A stretch of DNA of 54,727 nucleotides. It comes from Akkermansia sp. (GTDB taxonomy: Bacteria; Verrucomicrobiota; Verrucomicrobiia; Verrucomicrobiales; Akkermansiaceae). This document shows positions 6,879 to 16,464 of the stretch, piece after piece. The position numbers and the translations under genes were made by a program. Location: assembly GCA_017472085.1 (NCBI GenBank), contig JAFUQZ010000080.1, positions 1 through 54,727 on the forward strand, written 5' to 3'. The first letter of the stretch is position 1. Each line of letters begins with the position of its first letter. Under the pieces are notes generated by a model. The model had not been told where the DNA came from. It saw only the letters and a program-made list of their open reading frames with translations, and made no database searches.

Positions 6879-8341
6879 CCGCGCCAACCACCATCACCCG
6901 TGCCAAGGCTGCTACTCCCGGCGGCATCTGCTACCGCGTGCTGATGTGGGAGGCGTGTGCCCTGCCCCCGGAATCGCTGGAAGGCTGGAAACAGAAGCGC
7001 TCCGCGCTGCTGGCGCGCATGCGCGATGCGGGCGTGAAGGGCGCGAGAGGCAATCTGGCCCGGTTGAACGAGGAACTGCGCGAGCTGTCGGCACGTGCCA
7101 TCGAAGCGCCTCTGGCTACGTGCGCACAGGCGGGTTTTTCTTTCGCGCGCGTAAAGGAGCTGGCAGACGCGCTGGATGCCGAGGGCGAGGTGCTGGGCTG
7201 GCAGTTGACCCCGTGCAGCGCCGAGCTGTTGGCCGAGCTGCATGGCGAGGAAGGTATTGATACTCTGCTGAAGCGGTTAAGCACCACCACATCGGAGGTG
7301 ACCTGGTGTGACAGCCCGTTGGTGGAAGTCCTGAATGCCGCCACGGCCCGGGAACGTCTGGCGGCCTGGCAGCAAAACGCTGAGGAGAATGACGCCGAAT
7401 CGGACGAGGCCGAGGAAGGCAGCACCCCGTTCCACCACGTCACCGTTCTGGCTCGTGAAGCCGTGGAGGCCCTGTTGCCTGCAGAGGGCAAGGTGCTGGT
7501 GGATGCCACGCTGGGCGGAGGCGGCCACAGCGAGTTGATGCTTCAGGCCGGAGCCACCGTATGGGGCATAGACCAGGACCCCGCCGCCCGCCGCGCCGCA
7601 CGCAGACGTCTGGCAGCCTACGGCGAACGCCTGCAGGTGGTAGCCGGCAATTTCCGCAATGCCGCGGAACTGCTGCGGGAGCGCGGTCTGGAACAGGCAG
7701 ACGGACTGCTGGCCGATATCGGCATCTCCTCCCCGCAGGTGGACTGCCCGGAGCGCGGCTTCTCCTTCCTTTCCGAAGGCCCGCTGGATATGCGCATGAA
7801 CCCGAACGCCGAGCGCAGTGCGGCCGATATCGTCAACTCTGCCTCTGAAGCCGAGCTGGCCGACATCTTCTGGCAATACGGCGAGGAACGCGCCAGCCGT
7901 GCCATCGCCCGCAGAATCGTTCAGGAGCGGGCCAAAGCCCCCATCACCACCACCACACAGCTGGCAGACCTCATCTGCACCGTACTGCCCCGCAAAGGCC
8001 GCCAGCATCCCGCCACCCGCAGCTTCCAGGCGCTGCGCATCGCGGTAAATGATGAGCTGGGGGCACTGGAGGCCCTGCTGGAAAGCGGCCTGAGTCTGCT
8101 GAAGAGCGGCGGGCGTTTTGCCGTCATCACCTTCCACAGCCTGGAAGACCGCGCCGTAAAGCGCTACTTCGACCGCGTGACCCGCCCGGAGATTGACCGC
8201 CCGGAGTGGCCTGCTCCGCGGCCTAACCCGGAGTACACAGCACGCCAGGTCTTCCGCAAACCCATCACCGCCGGGGAAGCCGAGCTGGCTGCCAATCCCC
8301 GGGCACGCAGTGCCAAACTGCGCGTCATCGAAAAGCTTTAA
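6875..8341 (+). CDS. rsmH: 16S rRNA (cytosine1402-N4)-methyltransferase with extra N-terminal domain
   Basis: The RsmH/MraW domain begins at about residue 185 (FHHVTVLAREAVEALL) and has the SAM motif DATLGGGGHSELML, then DQDPAARRAARRR, DIGISSPQVD, and the C-terminal FHSLEDRAVKRYF. It methylates N4 of C1402 in 16S rRNA. The protein is 488 residues, against about 310 for the family. The first 180 or so residues form a separate, mostly helical Ala/Leu/Glu-rich segment with an acidic linker (ENDAESDEAEEG) that I do not recognise. ATG 6875 overlaps the mraZ stop, which fixes the long form as the likely start. Confidence 0.9.
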   Translation: MTAPTTITRAKAATPGGICYRVLMWEACALPPESLEGWKQKRSALLARMRDAGVKGARGNLARLNEELRELSARAIEAPLATCAQAGFSFARVKELADALDAEGEVLGWQLTPCSAELLAELHGEEGIDTLLKRLSTTTSEVTWCDSPLVEVLNAATARERLAAWQQNAEENDAESDEAEEGSTPFHHVTVLAREAVEALLPAEGKVLVDATLGGGGHSELMLQAGATVWGIDQDPAARRAARRRLAAYGERLQVVAGNFRNAAELLRERGLEQADGLLADIGISSPQVDCPERGFSFLSEGPLDMRMNPNAERSAADIVNSASEAELADIFWQYGEERASRAIARRIVQERAKAPITTTTQLADLICTVLPRKGRQHPATRSFQALRIAVNDELGALEALLESGLSLLKSGGRFAVITFHSLEDRAVKRYFDRVTRPEIDRPEWPAPRPNPEYTARQVFRKPITAGEAELAANPRARSAKLRVIEKL

Positions 8342-8368
8342 TCACCTGTCACCACGTATCACCTCACC

Positions 8369-8728
8369 ATGGCATCTTCCCGTCCTTCCACTCGCTATGC
8401 AGACCAGGTAAGCTTCCGCTTCCTGTTCTGGATGGTAGCCGTCGCGCTGCTGGTCTCGGCAGGCGGCATCACCTACGCCACCCTCAAGAGCCTCCAGGTA
8501 GTGGAGAGAACCGCCATCAACAACCTCCAGCGCGAAATTGCCGAGTGCAACATGAACATCAACCAGTATCGCGCCAAGACCAACGAAATGGCCAGCCGCT
8601 GGGCCATTCGTGACCGCCTGAATCAGACCCATTCCCGGTTGCAGGAAATCACCCACAACCAGATTGAGGTGGCTCAGACGATGGGTAACACATCCCGCGT
8701 GACCTACGCTTTCCCCCCGCAGAAATAA
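8369..8728 (+). CDS. ftsL: FtsL-like bitopic division protein
   Basis: A 119-residue protein with a short cytoplasmic N-terminus, one membrane segment at about 14-36 (FLFWMVAVALLVSAGG) and a periplasmic helical region rich in Asn, Arg and Glu that probably forms a coiled coil. Sequence similarity to FtsL is never strong; the call rests on size, topology and position between rsmH and ftsI, the usual ftsL slot. FtsL with FtsB and FtsQ activates FtsWI during septation. Confidence 0.7.
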   Translation: MASSRPSTRYADQVSFRFLFWMVAVALLVSAGGITYATLKSLQVVERTAINNLQREIAECNMNINQYRAKTNEMASRWAIRDRLNQTHSRLQEITHNQIEVAQTMGNTSRVTYAFPPQK

Positions 8729-8753
8729 TGAGTGACGTCTGAATATCGTCGAA

Positions 8754-11045
8754 ATGAAGACCAAGGTTCCATTTGCAGGTCGCAGCCTGCTGCTGTGCGT
8801 AATCATCATCCTGATTTCGAGCAGCATCGCCTATCGCCTGGTGGAGCTCCAGATTATCGACTCCAAAGACCACAGCAGCATTGCGGCTGAAGAGCTCATC
8901 GACAAGGAAACGATACCTGCCCAGCGCGGTATCATCATGGACAGACACGAAACCATCCTCACCAACAACATTCAGAATGCCGAGCTGGTGGCAGACCGCT
9001 ACCACCTGCGTGAAATTACCGTGGTGGTGGATGGTCTTGCCTATAACCAGGCGGTTCACAGCAAAGAATGGAACGAGTTTAAGGAAGGTGACCCCATCAA
9101 GCCCGGTGACGATGAATTGAAAGTCAAACAGCACCGCCGGAAAGTGTTCCGCAACTGCAGGGCCAAATTACTGGAAAACGCTGAACGCCGCGTCAGCGCC
9201 GAAGAAAAGGAAAAGCTGAAGGCCGCTATCGACACCAGCGATGCCCGCAGCAATCGACTGCTCAACTACGACCCGGAAGTGTGCGAATACTACTTCAATC
9301 TGCACGACCGGCTGGTGGCCGAGGTCATCTGTCGTCAGCTGAATCCCGTCACAGAACCGGAGGAGCAGCAGTTACACGTACCGGGCGCTGCCGGCGACAA
9401 GAAAAACAACGCGCGTCGGCAGCCCACGCAGGTATCTGCCGCCGTCCGCAAAATCACCCCCCAGGACATCATCAACAAAATTGCCCAACCGGACGTGGCT
9501 GCACACAATGCCGCCGCCGCCCGTACCGGTGACACCCCCCGCAAGTACACCAATCGCATCATCCTGGCCAACAACCTCAGCTTCGACACTGCAGATAAGA
9601 TTCGGGAGGCCCTGAGAGCGGCCCGCATCCGCGGTGTGGTGGTGCAATCCAGCCTGCGGCGCAGCTATACCTCCCCCAAACAACTCTGCCATGTGCTGGG
9701 GTATGTCAATCACGAGAATAAAGGCATGAGCGGCGTGGAAGCCTACTTCCACAGCTACCTCAACGGCGTGAACGGCATGCGCGAATACCGCCACAACGCC
9801 CGCGGACAGGTGCTGGCCAACGAAGATGACCGTTACATGGCGCCCAAGCACGGGCTCAACCTGCGACTCACCATCGATATGGACCTCCAGCATATCGTCG
9901 AGGAAGAACTGGATGCCGGCATGCGGCATTTCCGCGCTGCCCGTGGGTGTATGATTGTGGTGGAGCCCAGGACGGGAGATATCCTGGCTATGGTGAGCCG
10001 GCCTGCCTTTGACCTGAACACCAAGGAGCTCATCACCCACAAGGGAACTTTCCCCCGCGGCTCCGTCAAGGATTCTCAGGGAAATGTGGTGACCGGTGAT
10101 TTCAATTTTGCCTGCCAGACCCGCTACGAACCCGGTTCCACCTTCAAGGTGATTGCCGTGACAGCCGCTCTGGATAAAAAACTGCTCAACATCCACTCCT
10201 ACATCAACTGCTCCCCCTTCTCCGTCGGCTACGGTTCCAAACCCATCAACGACCGCCCATACAACTACGGCAGCCTGCCGGTGTGGGGCGTGCTGGCCAA
10301 ATCCAGCAACCCCGGAGCCGCCAATATCGCCCTGCGGGCCAAATGGCCGAATTACAAGAGCTACGTGGAGAAATTCGGGCTGGATAAACCTGCCGGCATC
10401 GACCTGCCCAGCGGGGGCGCCTGTCTGGTGGCCGACGGCTCCAACATCGTGAACTTCTCCCGCATTGCCTACGGGTACTCCGTGGCGGTCTCCCCCCTGC
10501 ACATGGCCATGGTGTATGCCACCATCGCCAATGACGGCGTGCGCATGAAACCCCGCCTCATTGACCGCATCATCGCGGCGGACGGAACCGTGTACAGCGA
10601 ATGTGAGTCGGGAGAGGGAGTACGCGTCATGAGCTCCAAAACGGCGGCTGATTTGCGTTTTGCACTGGAGACCGTGACCCGGGGAGCCAAGGAAAACGGG
10701 CCTCCTGTGCGCCGCGGTACTGCCACCAAGGCGGCCATCCCCGGTTTCCGAGTCGGAGGCAAAACCGGAACGGCCAAGAAAGTAAAAGACGGCGGCGGCT
10801 ACTACGATAATCTCTATACTGTTTCCTTTGCCGGCATCTTCCCCATCGATGATCCCAAGCTTGTGGTCATGACGGTGATTGATGAACCGCACCCAACAGA
10901 CTGTAATCCCGGCGGCGGCACCGTGGCGGCCCCCATCTTCCGGGCGGCGGCTGAGCGCATGATTCAGACGCTCAACCTGACCCCTAGTGACCCGGAGGCC
11001 TACGAAAAATATCTGGCAGAAAAGGCACAGGGAACAACCGACTGA
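8754..11045 (+). CDS. ftsI: Peptidoglycan D,D-transpeptidase FtsI (PBP3)
   Basis: 763 residues, a class B penicillin-binding protein. There is one membrane anchor at about 10-32. The transpeptidase motifs are S462-T-F-K465 (EPGSTFK), S517-S-N519 and K670-T-G-T. It cross-links septal peptidoglycan with FtsW. The protein is longer than the usual 570-600 residues: a low-complexity stretch around 200-265 (Gln/Ala/Asn-rich) lies between the N-terminal pedestal parts. No PASTA domain is visible. It lies 25 bp after ftsL and 47 bp before murE. Confidence 0.93.
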   Translation: MKTKVPFAGRSLLLCVIIILISSSIAYRLVELQIIDSKDHSSIAAEELIDKETIPAQRGIIMDRHETILTNNIQNAELVADRYHLREITVVVDGLAYNQAVHSKEWNEFKEGDPIKPGDDELKVKQHRRKVFRNCRAKLLENAERRVSAEEKEKLKAAIDTSDARSNRLLNYDPEVCEYYFNLHDRLVAEVICRQLNPVTEPEEQQLHVPGAAGDKKNNARRQPTQVSAAVRKITPQDIINKIAQPDVAAHNAAAARTGDTPRKYTNRIILANNLSFDTADKIREALRAARIRGVVVQSSLRRSYTSPKQLCHVLGYVNHENKGMSGVEAYFHSYLNGVNGMREYRHNARGQVLANEDDRYMAPKHGLNLRLTIDMDLQHIVEEELDAGMRHFRAARGCMIVVEPRTGDILAMVSRPAFDLNTKELITHKGTFPRGSVKDSQGNVVTGDFNFACQTRYEPGSTFKVIAVTAALDKKLLNIHSYINCSPFSVGYGSKPINDRPYNYGSLPVWGVLAKSSNPGAANIALRAKWPNYKSYVEKFGLDKPAGIDLPSGGACLVADGSNIVNFSRIAYGYSVAVSPLHMAMVYATIANDGVRMKPRLIDRIIAADGTVYSECESGEGVRVMSSKTAADLRFALETVTRGAKENGPPVRRGTATKAAIPGFRVGGKTGTAKKVKDGGGYYDNLYTVSFAGIFPIDDPKLVVMTVIDEPHPTDCNPGGGTVAAPIFRAAAERMIQTLNLTPSDPEAYEKYLAEKAQGTTD

Positions 11046-11092
11046 CACGTCCCACGCGAAATATCCACCTTATAACAGACGTATTTATCATT

Positions 11093-12613
11093 ATGAACCT
11101 GAAAAATCTCACCTCTCTCCTTCCCGGAGCCATCGTCACCGGCACGCTCAAAAAAAACCTGAGCCTGCTGACGGATGACAGCCGCAAGGTGATTCCGGGC
11201 TGTTGCTATGTGGCTGTGAAAGGCACTCAGTTTGACGGTCATACCGCCATCGAGGGAGCTATCGCCTCCGGGGCCGCCGCCATCGTGGCGGAGACTCCCG
11301 CCACTCCCGCAGCACAGGAGAAAGGCATCATGTGGGTACAGGTGCCGGACACACACCTGGCCGATGGCCTGCTGATGAGCGCATGGAACAGTAATCCCTC
11401 TGATGAAATGGTCGTGCTGGGCGTCACCGGCACCAACGGCAAAACCACCATCAGCTATCTGGTGAACGCCATCTTCCGCGCCGCCTGGCAGCGCGCCGGG
11501 CTCATCGGCACCGTCATGTACGATGACGGCGCCCGCCGCACCCCTTCCCACAATACCACCCCCGGCTGTGCCGATTTGCAGCGCATGCTGGCAGACATGG
11601 TGAAAAACGGCTGCCGTGCCGTGGCCATGGAAGTTTCCTCCCACGCCCTGCACCAGCAGCGCACCGCCGGCACCCGCTTCCGCGTGGGTATCTTCACCAA
11701 CCTGACGCAGGACCACCTGGACTACCACGGCACCATGGAGGAGTACTACGAGGCCAAGAAGCAGCTCTTCACCCGCATGGCGGCCGACAAGGCAAGCAAG
11801 GCGGTGGCCGTCATCAATATCGATGATGAATACGGACGCCGGCTGGCAGAGGAGATGCGGCCGCTCATGCGCGTGCGTACTTTCGGCACAACAGCCGATG
11901 CCGATTTCCGCGCAGAGGCCAAACTGGTATCACTGAAAGGCAGCCAGTACGAGCTGACCTACCAGGGGCGCTCGTATCTGGTGCGCACGCCGCTCATCGG
12001 CGCGTTCAACCTCTCCAACAGCCTGGCCGCGCTGGCCGGAGCCGTTGCCGCCGGCGTGGGCATACAGGATGCCATCACCTGTCTGGCACAGTCGCCGCAG
12101 GTACCGGGCCGCATGGAGCTGGTCAGCAGCGTGAACAACGTGCAGTGCTTCGTGGACTACGCCCACACCCCGGATGCCGTGGAAAACGTCTGCCGCACCA
12201 TGAAAGAGCTCTGCCGCTCCGGCCGCCTCATCACCATCTTCGGCTGCGGCGGCGACCGCGACCGCACCAAGCGCCCGCTCATGGGCGAAGCCGCCGCCCG
12301 CTACAGCGATATCTGCCTGGTGACCAGCGATAACCCCCGCACGGAAGACCCGGAAGCCATCATCGATGAAATCATGCCCGGCATCCCCACCGCCAAGCAG
12401 CACCGCATCACCGACCGCGAGGAGGCCATCCGCGCCGCGCTGGCCATGGCCCGCCCGGGAGATGTGGTTCTCATTGCCGGCAAGGGGCATGAAAATTACC
12501 AGATTTTCGCCACGGAAACCATCACGTTCTCCGATTCTGCCGTCGTCCGCAAGTATTACGAGGAGAAGAACCCGGAGGGTATCAGCATCCCCTCCCGCAA
12601 ACCCGGACACTGA
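11093..12613 (+). CDS. murE: UDP-MurNAc-L-Ala-D-Glu:meso-DAP ligase
   Basis: 506-residue Mur ligase. The ATP-binding loop is GVTGTNGKTT at about residue 107-116; the central domain has TNLTQDHLDYHG, and the C-terminal domain has FGCGGDRDRTKRP. The DNPR motif in TSDNPRTEDP is the marker of meso-diaminopimelate specificity, so the cell wall is of the meso-DAP type. It acts in the cytosol, third of the Mur ligases. It is followed 9 bp later by murF. Confidence 0.95.
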   Translation: MNLKNLTSLLPGAIVTGTLKKNLSLLTDDSRKVIPGCCYVAVKGTQFDGHTAIEGAIASGAAAIVAETPATPAAQEKGIMWVQVPDTHLADGLLMSAWNSNPSDEMVVLGVTGTNGKTTISYLVNAIFRAAWQRAGLIGTVMYDDGARRTPSHNTTPGCADLQRMLADMVKNGCRAVAMEVSSHALHQQRTAGTRFRVGIFTNLTQDHLDYHGTMEEYYEAKKQLFTRMAADKASKAVAVINIDDEYGRRLAEEMRPLMRVRTFGTTADADFRAEAKLVSLKGSQYELTYQGRSYLVRTPLIGAFNLSNSLAALAGAVAAGVGIQDAITCLAQSPQVPGRMELVSSVNNVQCFVDYAHTPDAVENVCRTMKELCRSGRLITIFGCGGDRDRTKRPLMGEAAARYSDICLVTSDNPRTEDPEAIIDEIMPGIPTAKQHRITDREEAIRAALAMARPGDVVLIAGKGHENYQIFATETITFSDSAVVRKYYEEKNPEGISIPSRKPGH

Positions 12614-12622
12614 AGCCAGACC

Positions 12623-14017
12623 ATGACTCACCTTTCCACCAGCGACCTGATAGCAGCCACCGGCGGCACAGCCGTGGTGACAGGCGACCGTGCCATCACC
12701 GCCGGGGTCACCACCGACAGCCGCGCCATTGCGCCCGGCTGCGTGTTTGTGGCGCTGTGCGGAGAGCGTTTTGACGGCAACTGTTTTGCCGCAGATGCCT
12801 CGCAGAAAGGCGCTGCCGCCGTGGTCGTCTCCCGTGTGGAAGGTGATTTTGCCCCCGGCTGCACCGTGGTGCAGGTGCCGGACACACTGGCAGCCCTGCA
12901 AAGCCTGGCTGCGTGGTGGCGCGAGCAGCTGGCACCGCTGGAGGTGGTGGGACTCACCGGCTCCTCCGGCAAGACCAGCACGAAGGACATGTGCCTGTCC
13001 GTCCTCTCGCAGCAATTCCGCGCCCTGGCCACGAAAGGCAACCTGAACAACCATATCGGCGTGCCGCTCTCCATCCTCTCTGCCCCGCAGGGAACGGAGG
13101 CCGCCATCTGGGAAATGGGCATGAACCACGCGGGCGAACTGGCACCGCTCTGCGCCATGACACGCCCGCGCATCGGCATCATCACCACCATCGGCTCCGC
13201 CCACATGGAATACCTGGGCAGCCGGGAGGCCATTGCAGAGGAAAAATGCACCGTGGCCCGCGCCCTGCCGGCAGACGGGTACATGATTTACCCGGCGCAT
13301 GATGACTTTGCGGGCTACATTGCCGCGCAGACCACGGGGATTCCGCTGCCCGTGGGGGGAGCGGACTGCGCCGTGCGCGCGCTCAATCCCCGCAGCACCG
13401 CCACCAGCACCACCTATACCCTGCATATCGACGGGTTGGAGGAAGTGGAGATTGCCCTGCCCGTGCCGGGCGCTCACATGGTAAGCAACAGCCTGCTGGC
13501 CGCTGCCGCCGGCTGGAAACTGGGCTGCACCCCGCAGCAGATTGCCGCGGGACTCTCTGCCGCCGCCCTCACCCACGGGCGCCTGGCCTGCAAGCAGGTG
13601 GACGGCTACACCGTGGTGGATGACACCTACAACGCGAACCCCGAAAGCATGAAAGCCGCCCTGGAAACCGTGGCCGCGCTCAAAGATGCCCGCCGCTGCA
13701 TCGCCGTGCTGGGCAGGATGGGCGAGCTGGGAGCCGGCGGCATTGCCGCCCATGCGGATATGGGACGCTGCGCGGCTGCGCTGGGCTACGCCGCCGTGGT
13801 GGTGGTGGGTGCTGCCAGCGCAGAGACTGAGGCCATGTGTGCCGCCGCTGCCGCGCAAATCCCCGCCCGCCGTGTGGACACGCCGGCCGAAGCCGCCGAG
13901 GTACTGAAAACACTCATGCAGCCGGGCGACGCCCTGCTGTTCAAGGGTTCCCGCTCTGCCGGCATGGAGCGCACCATGTACGAACTCTTTCCCTCTCTGA
14001 ACCCCAAACACTCATAA
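12623..14017 (+). CDS. murF: UDP-MurNAc-tripeptide--D-Ala-D-Ala ligase
   Basis: 464-residue Mur ligase with ATP loop GLTGSSGKTSTKD at about 110-122, the central EMGMNHAGEL motif typical of MurF, and the C-terminal VVDDTYNANPESMKAAL and VLGRMGELG motifs. It adds D-Ala-D-Ala to the UDP-linked tripeptide. ATG follows the murE stop closely and mraY starts 3 bp after the murF stop. Confidence 0.95.
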   Translation: MTHLSTSDLIAATGGTAVVTGDRAITAGVTTDSRAIAPGCVFVALCGERFDGNCFAADASQKGAAAVVVSRVEGDFAPGCTVVQVPDTLAALQSLAAWWREQLAPLEVVGLTGSSGKTSTKDMCLSVLSQQFRALATKGNLNNHIGVPLSILSAPQGTEAAIWEMGMNHAGELAPLCAMTRPRIGIITTIGSAHMEYLGSREAIAEEKCTVARALPADGYMIYPAHDDFAGYIAAQTTGIPLPVGGADCAVRALNPRSTATSTTYTLHIDGLEEVEIALPVPGAHMVSNSLLAAAAGWKLGCTPQQIAAGLSAAALTHGRLACKQVDGYTVVDDTYNANPESMKAALETVAALKDARRCIAVLGRMGELGAGGIAAHADMGRCAAALGYAAVVVVGAASAETEAMCAAAAAQIPARRVDTPAEAAEVLKTLMQPGDALLFKGSRSAGMERTMYELFPSLNPKHS

Positions 14018-14020
14018 GTT

Positions 14021-15121
14021 ATGCTGTATTTACTGGACATCGACTCCATCAACCTGCTGCTGCTGGCTCTGGTGATACCCTTTATCGGTTCTCTGCTCAT
14101 CGGGCCGAAACTCATTGCCGTGCTGCGCGCCATGAAGGCCGGGCAGCCCATCCGCGAGGCCCGCAAGGGAGTGCTTGCCCCGGAGCACCAGAGCAAAGTG
14201 GGCACACCGACCATGGGCGGGCTCATGCTCATCGGGCTGGTGCTGCTGACCGCGCTGCTGGTATGCGATTTAACCGATCCGATGGTGCAGTGCTGCCTGC
14301 TGGTTACTGTGGTAACTGCTTTCCTGGGCTTCCTGGATGACTACGCCAAAATCACCAAAAAGAGCACGGACGGCGTGAGCGGCTGGTTCAAGATAGCCCT
14401 TCAGGCGCTCGCCGCCATCGGCTGCGCCGCCTACCTGTACAACAGCGTGCCGGGAGTGACCAACGTGATAATTCCCTTCTACGGCATGGTGGATTTCGGC
14501 ATTCTCTTCATCCCCTTTGCTCTGCTGGTCATCATCGGCACCTCCAACGCCGTGAATCTGACGGACGGGCTGGACGGGCTGGCCAGCGGCTGCACCATCA
14601 TCACCGGAATGGCCTATGTGGTGGTGACGTTTATCATGGCGTTCGGCAGAGATGGCAGTATGACCTGCTTCGTCATTGCCATCATCTCTGCCTGCATCGG
14701 TTTCCTGTGGTTCAACTGCAACCCGGCCCGTGTGTTCATGGGCGATACGGGCTCCCTGGCCCTCGGCGGGGCGCTGGGCACCATCGCCGTCTGCTCCCAT
14801 TCCGCCTTCATCCTGGTGATTATCGGCGGCGTATTCGTGGCAGAGGCGCTCTCCGTGATGATTCAGGTGGGCTGGTTCAAGGTATCCCGCAAGCTGTACG
14901 GCGAGGGACGCCGCTTCTTCCGCATGGCCCCCATCCACCACCACTTCGAAAAGGGAGGACTGAGCGAAACTCAGGTCTGTGTGCGTTTCTGGATTGTTTC
15001 TTTCTTCCTGGCAGTCACCGGACTCGTAGTGATGGGCATCACGGGCACCATCGACGTGGAGCGTCGGGCATCCGGCACACCGGACGTGGTCATGACTCAG
15101 CCCGCTCCTGAAAACAACTGA
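14021..15121 (+). CDS. mraY: Phospho-MurNAc-pentapeptide transferase
   Basis: 366-residue integral membrane enzyme with about ten hydrophobic helices. Family motifs are visible: GTPTMGG near 65-70, FLDDYAK at about 105, NLTDGLDGLASG near 180, NPARVFMGDTGSLALGG near 235, and APIHHHFE near 305. It transfers phospho-MurNAc-pentapeptide from UDP to undecaprenyl phosphate, giving lipid I at the inner membrane. Confidence 0.95.
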   Translation: MLYLLDIDSINLLLLALVIPFIGSLLIGPKLIAVLRAMKAGQPIREARKGVLAPEHQSKVGTPTMGGLMLIGLVLLTALLVCDLTDPMVQCCLLVTVVTAFLGFLDDYAKITKKSTDGVSGWFKIALQALAAIGCAAYLYNSVPGVTNVIIPFYGMVDFGILFIPFALLVIIGTSNAVNLTDGLDGLASGCTIITGMAYVVVTFIMAFGRDGSMTCFVIAIISACIGFLWFNCNPARVFMGDTGSLALGGALGTIAVCSHSAFILVIIGGVFVAEALSVMIQVGWFKVSRKLYGEGRRFFRMAPIHHHFEKGGLSETQVCVRFWIVSFFLAVTGLVVMGITGTIDVERRASGTPDVVMTQPAPENN

Positions 15122-15135
15122 TTTTTCACACCGCT

Positions 15136-16446
15136 ATGGACATTTCCGGCAAAAAAATAGCCATTCTGGGCTGCGGACGCAGCGGACTGGGTGCAGCGCA
15201 CCTGGCCGTAGCCCGCGGTGCAGGTGAAGTGTGCATTTTCGATTCCAACCCGAACGCCACCTGTACCGACTCTGATATTTCCTTTGTACCCGGTGCCACG
15301 GAGGAGCATGCCCGCGCCTATGCCGCCGACCTCGTGGTTCTCTCCCCCGGTATCGAGGCTGATATTCCCTGGACACAGGCTTTCATCGCCCACGGCGCTC
15401 CGCTCATCGGCGAGACGGAACTTGGCTGGCACTACTACAACGGACGCATCATCGCCATCACCGGCACCAACGGCAAAACCACCACCACCGCCCTGCTGGA
15501 GCATGTGCTGCAGAGTGCTGGTAAGACGGCCAAGGCCTGCGGCAACTACGGCTACCCGCTCTGCGAGGTGGCGCTCATGGAACCTCAGCCGGAATTCGCC
15601 GTGCTGGAAGTCTCTTCCTTCCAGATGGAAACCATCATCGACTTCTGCCCGGAAGTGGCCATCTGGCTGAACTTTGCGCCCGACCACATGGACCGCTACA
15701 CCAGAGTAGAGGACTATTTCAACGCGAAGCTGCGCATCTTCGAGAACATGAGTGCCGACCAGCTCGCCATCGTGCGCGAGGGCGAGGAGCTGCCGGGGCT
15801 CAAACCACAGCGTGCAGGCTTCTCCTCCGTGGTCAGCACCGGGCAGCTGTATTTTGAGGACGGCGCCATCAAGGAAAACGGCTCTGTGCTCACCCCGCTG
15901 CTGGGCACCCCTCTGGAGCAGGCCCACAATGCGGAAAATGCCATGGCCACCACCCTGGCCTGCCGTGCCGTGGGGCTGGACGACGCCACCATCAGCGCCG
16001 GCATTCGCTCCTTCTGCCCGCCCGGCCATCGCTGCGAAAAGGTGGCAGAGAAAGACGGCATCCTGTGGCTGAACGACTCCAAGAGCACCAACCTGCACTC
16101 CACGGAGGCTGCCGTGCGCTCCCAGACCCGTCCCATCATCCTGCTGGCGGGCGGCAAGGACAAGGGGCTGGATTACACCGCCATCAACCCCATGCTGAAA
16201 GAAAAGGCGCGGCTCTGTGTGGTATTCGGCCAGATTGCCGAACAGCTCGTGAATACCTTCTCCCCCGTCTGCCGCACCATCCGCGTGGAAACCGTGGAGG
16301 AAGCCGTGCAGGCCGCCCACCGCGAAGCCCATGCGGGCGATGTGGTTCTCTTCTCGCCCGGGACCTCCTCTTTCGACCAGTTTACCGGCTATGTCCAGCG
16401 CGGCAACTGCTTCCGCGATACCGTCAACAAAACACTTAACCACTGA
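15136..16446 (+). CDS. murD: UDP-MurNAc-L-Ala--D-Glu ligase
   Basis: 436-residue Mur ligase with an N-terminal Rossmann domain (ILGCGRSGLGAAHLA), ATP loop AITGTNGKTTTTALLEH at about 110-126, VLEVSSFQME, NFAPDHMDRY, and a C-terminal LNDSKSTN and LLAGGKDKG pair characteristic of MurD. It adds D-glutamate to UDP-MurNAc-L-Ala. In this cluster it follows mraY by 14 bp. Confidence 0.95.
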   Translation: MDISGKKIAILGCGRSGLGAAHLAVARGAGEVCIFDSNPNATCTDSDISFVPGATEEHARAYAADLVVLSPGIEADIPWTQAFIAHGAPLIGETELGWHYYNGRIIAITGTNGKTTTTALLEHVLQSAGKTAKACGNYGYPLCEVALMEPQPEFAVLEVSSFQMETIIDFCPEVAIWLNFAPDHMDRYTRVEDYFNAKLRIFENMSADQLAIVREGEELPGLKPQRAGFSSVVSTGQLYFEDGAIKENGSVLTPLLGTPLEQAHNAENAMATTLACRAVGLDDATISAGIRSFCPPGHRCEKVAEKDGILWLNDSKSTNLHSTEAAVRSQTRPIILLAGGKDKGLDYTAINPMLKEKARLCVVFGQIAEQLVNTFSPVCRTIRVETVEEAVQAAHREAHAGDVVLFSPGTSSFDQFTGYVQRGNCFRDTVNKTLNH

Positions 16447-16464
16447 TTTACCGTATCCCCTTAT

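Noticed and set aside
7277..15121. Long open frames opposite the mur/fts genes (several of 200-690 codons)
   Set aside because: They are antisense shadows of GC-rich genes with full family motifs on the plus strand.
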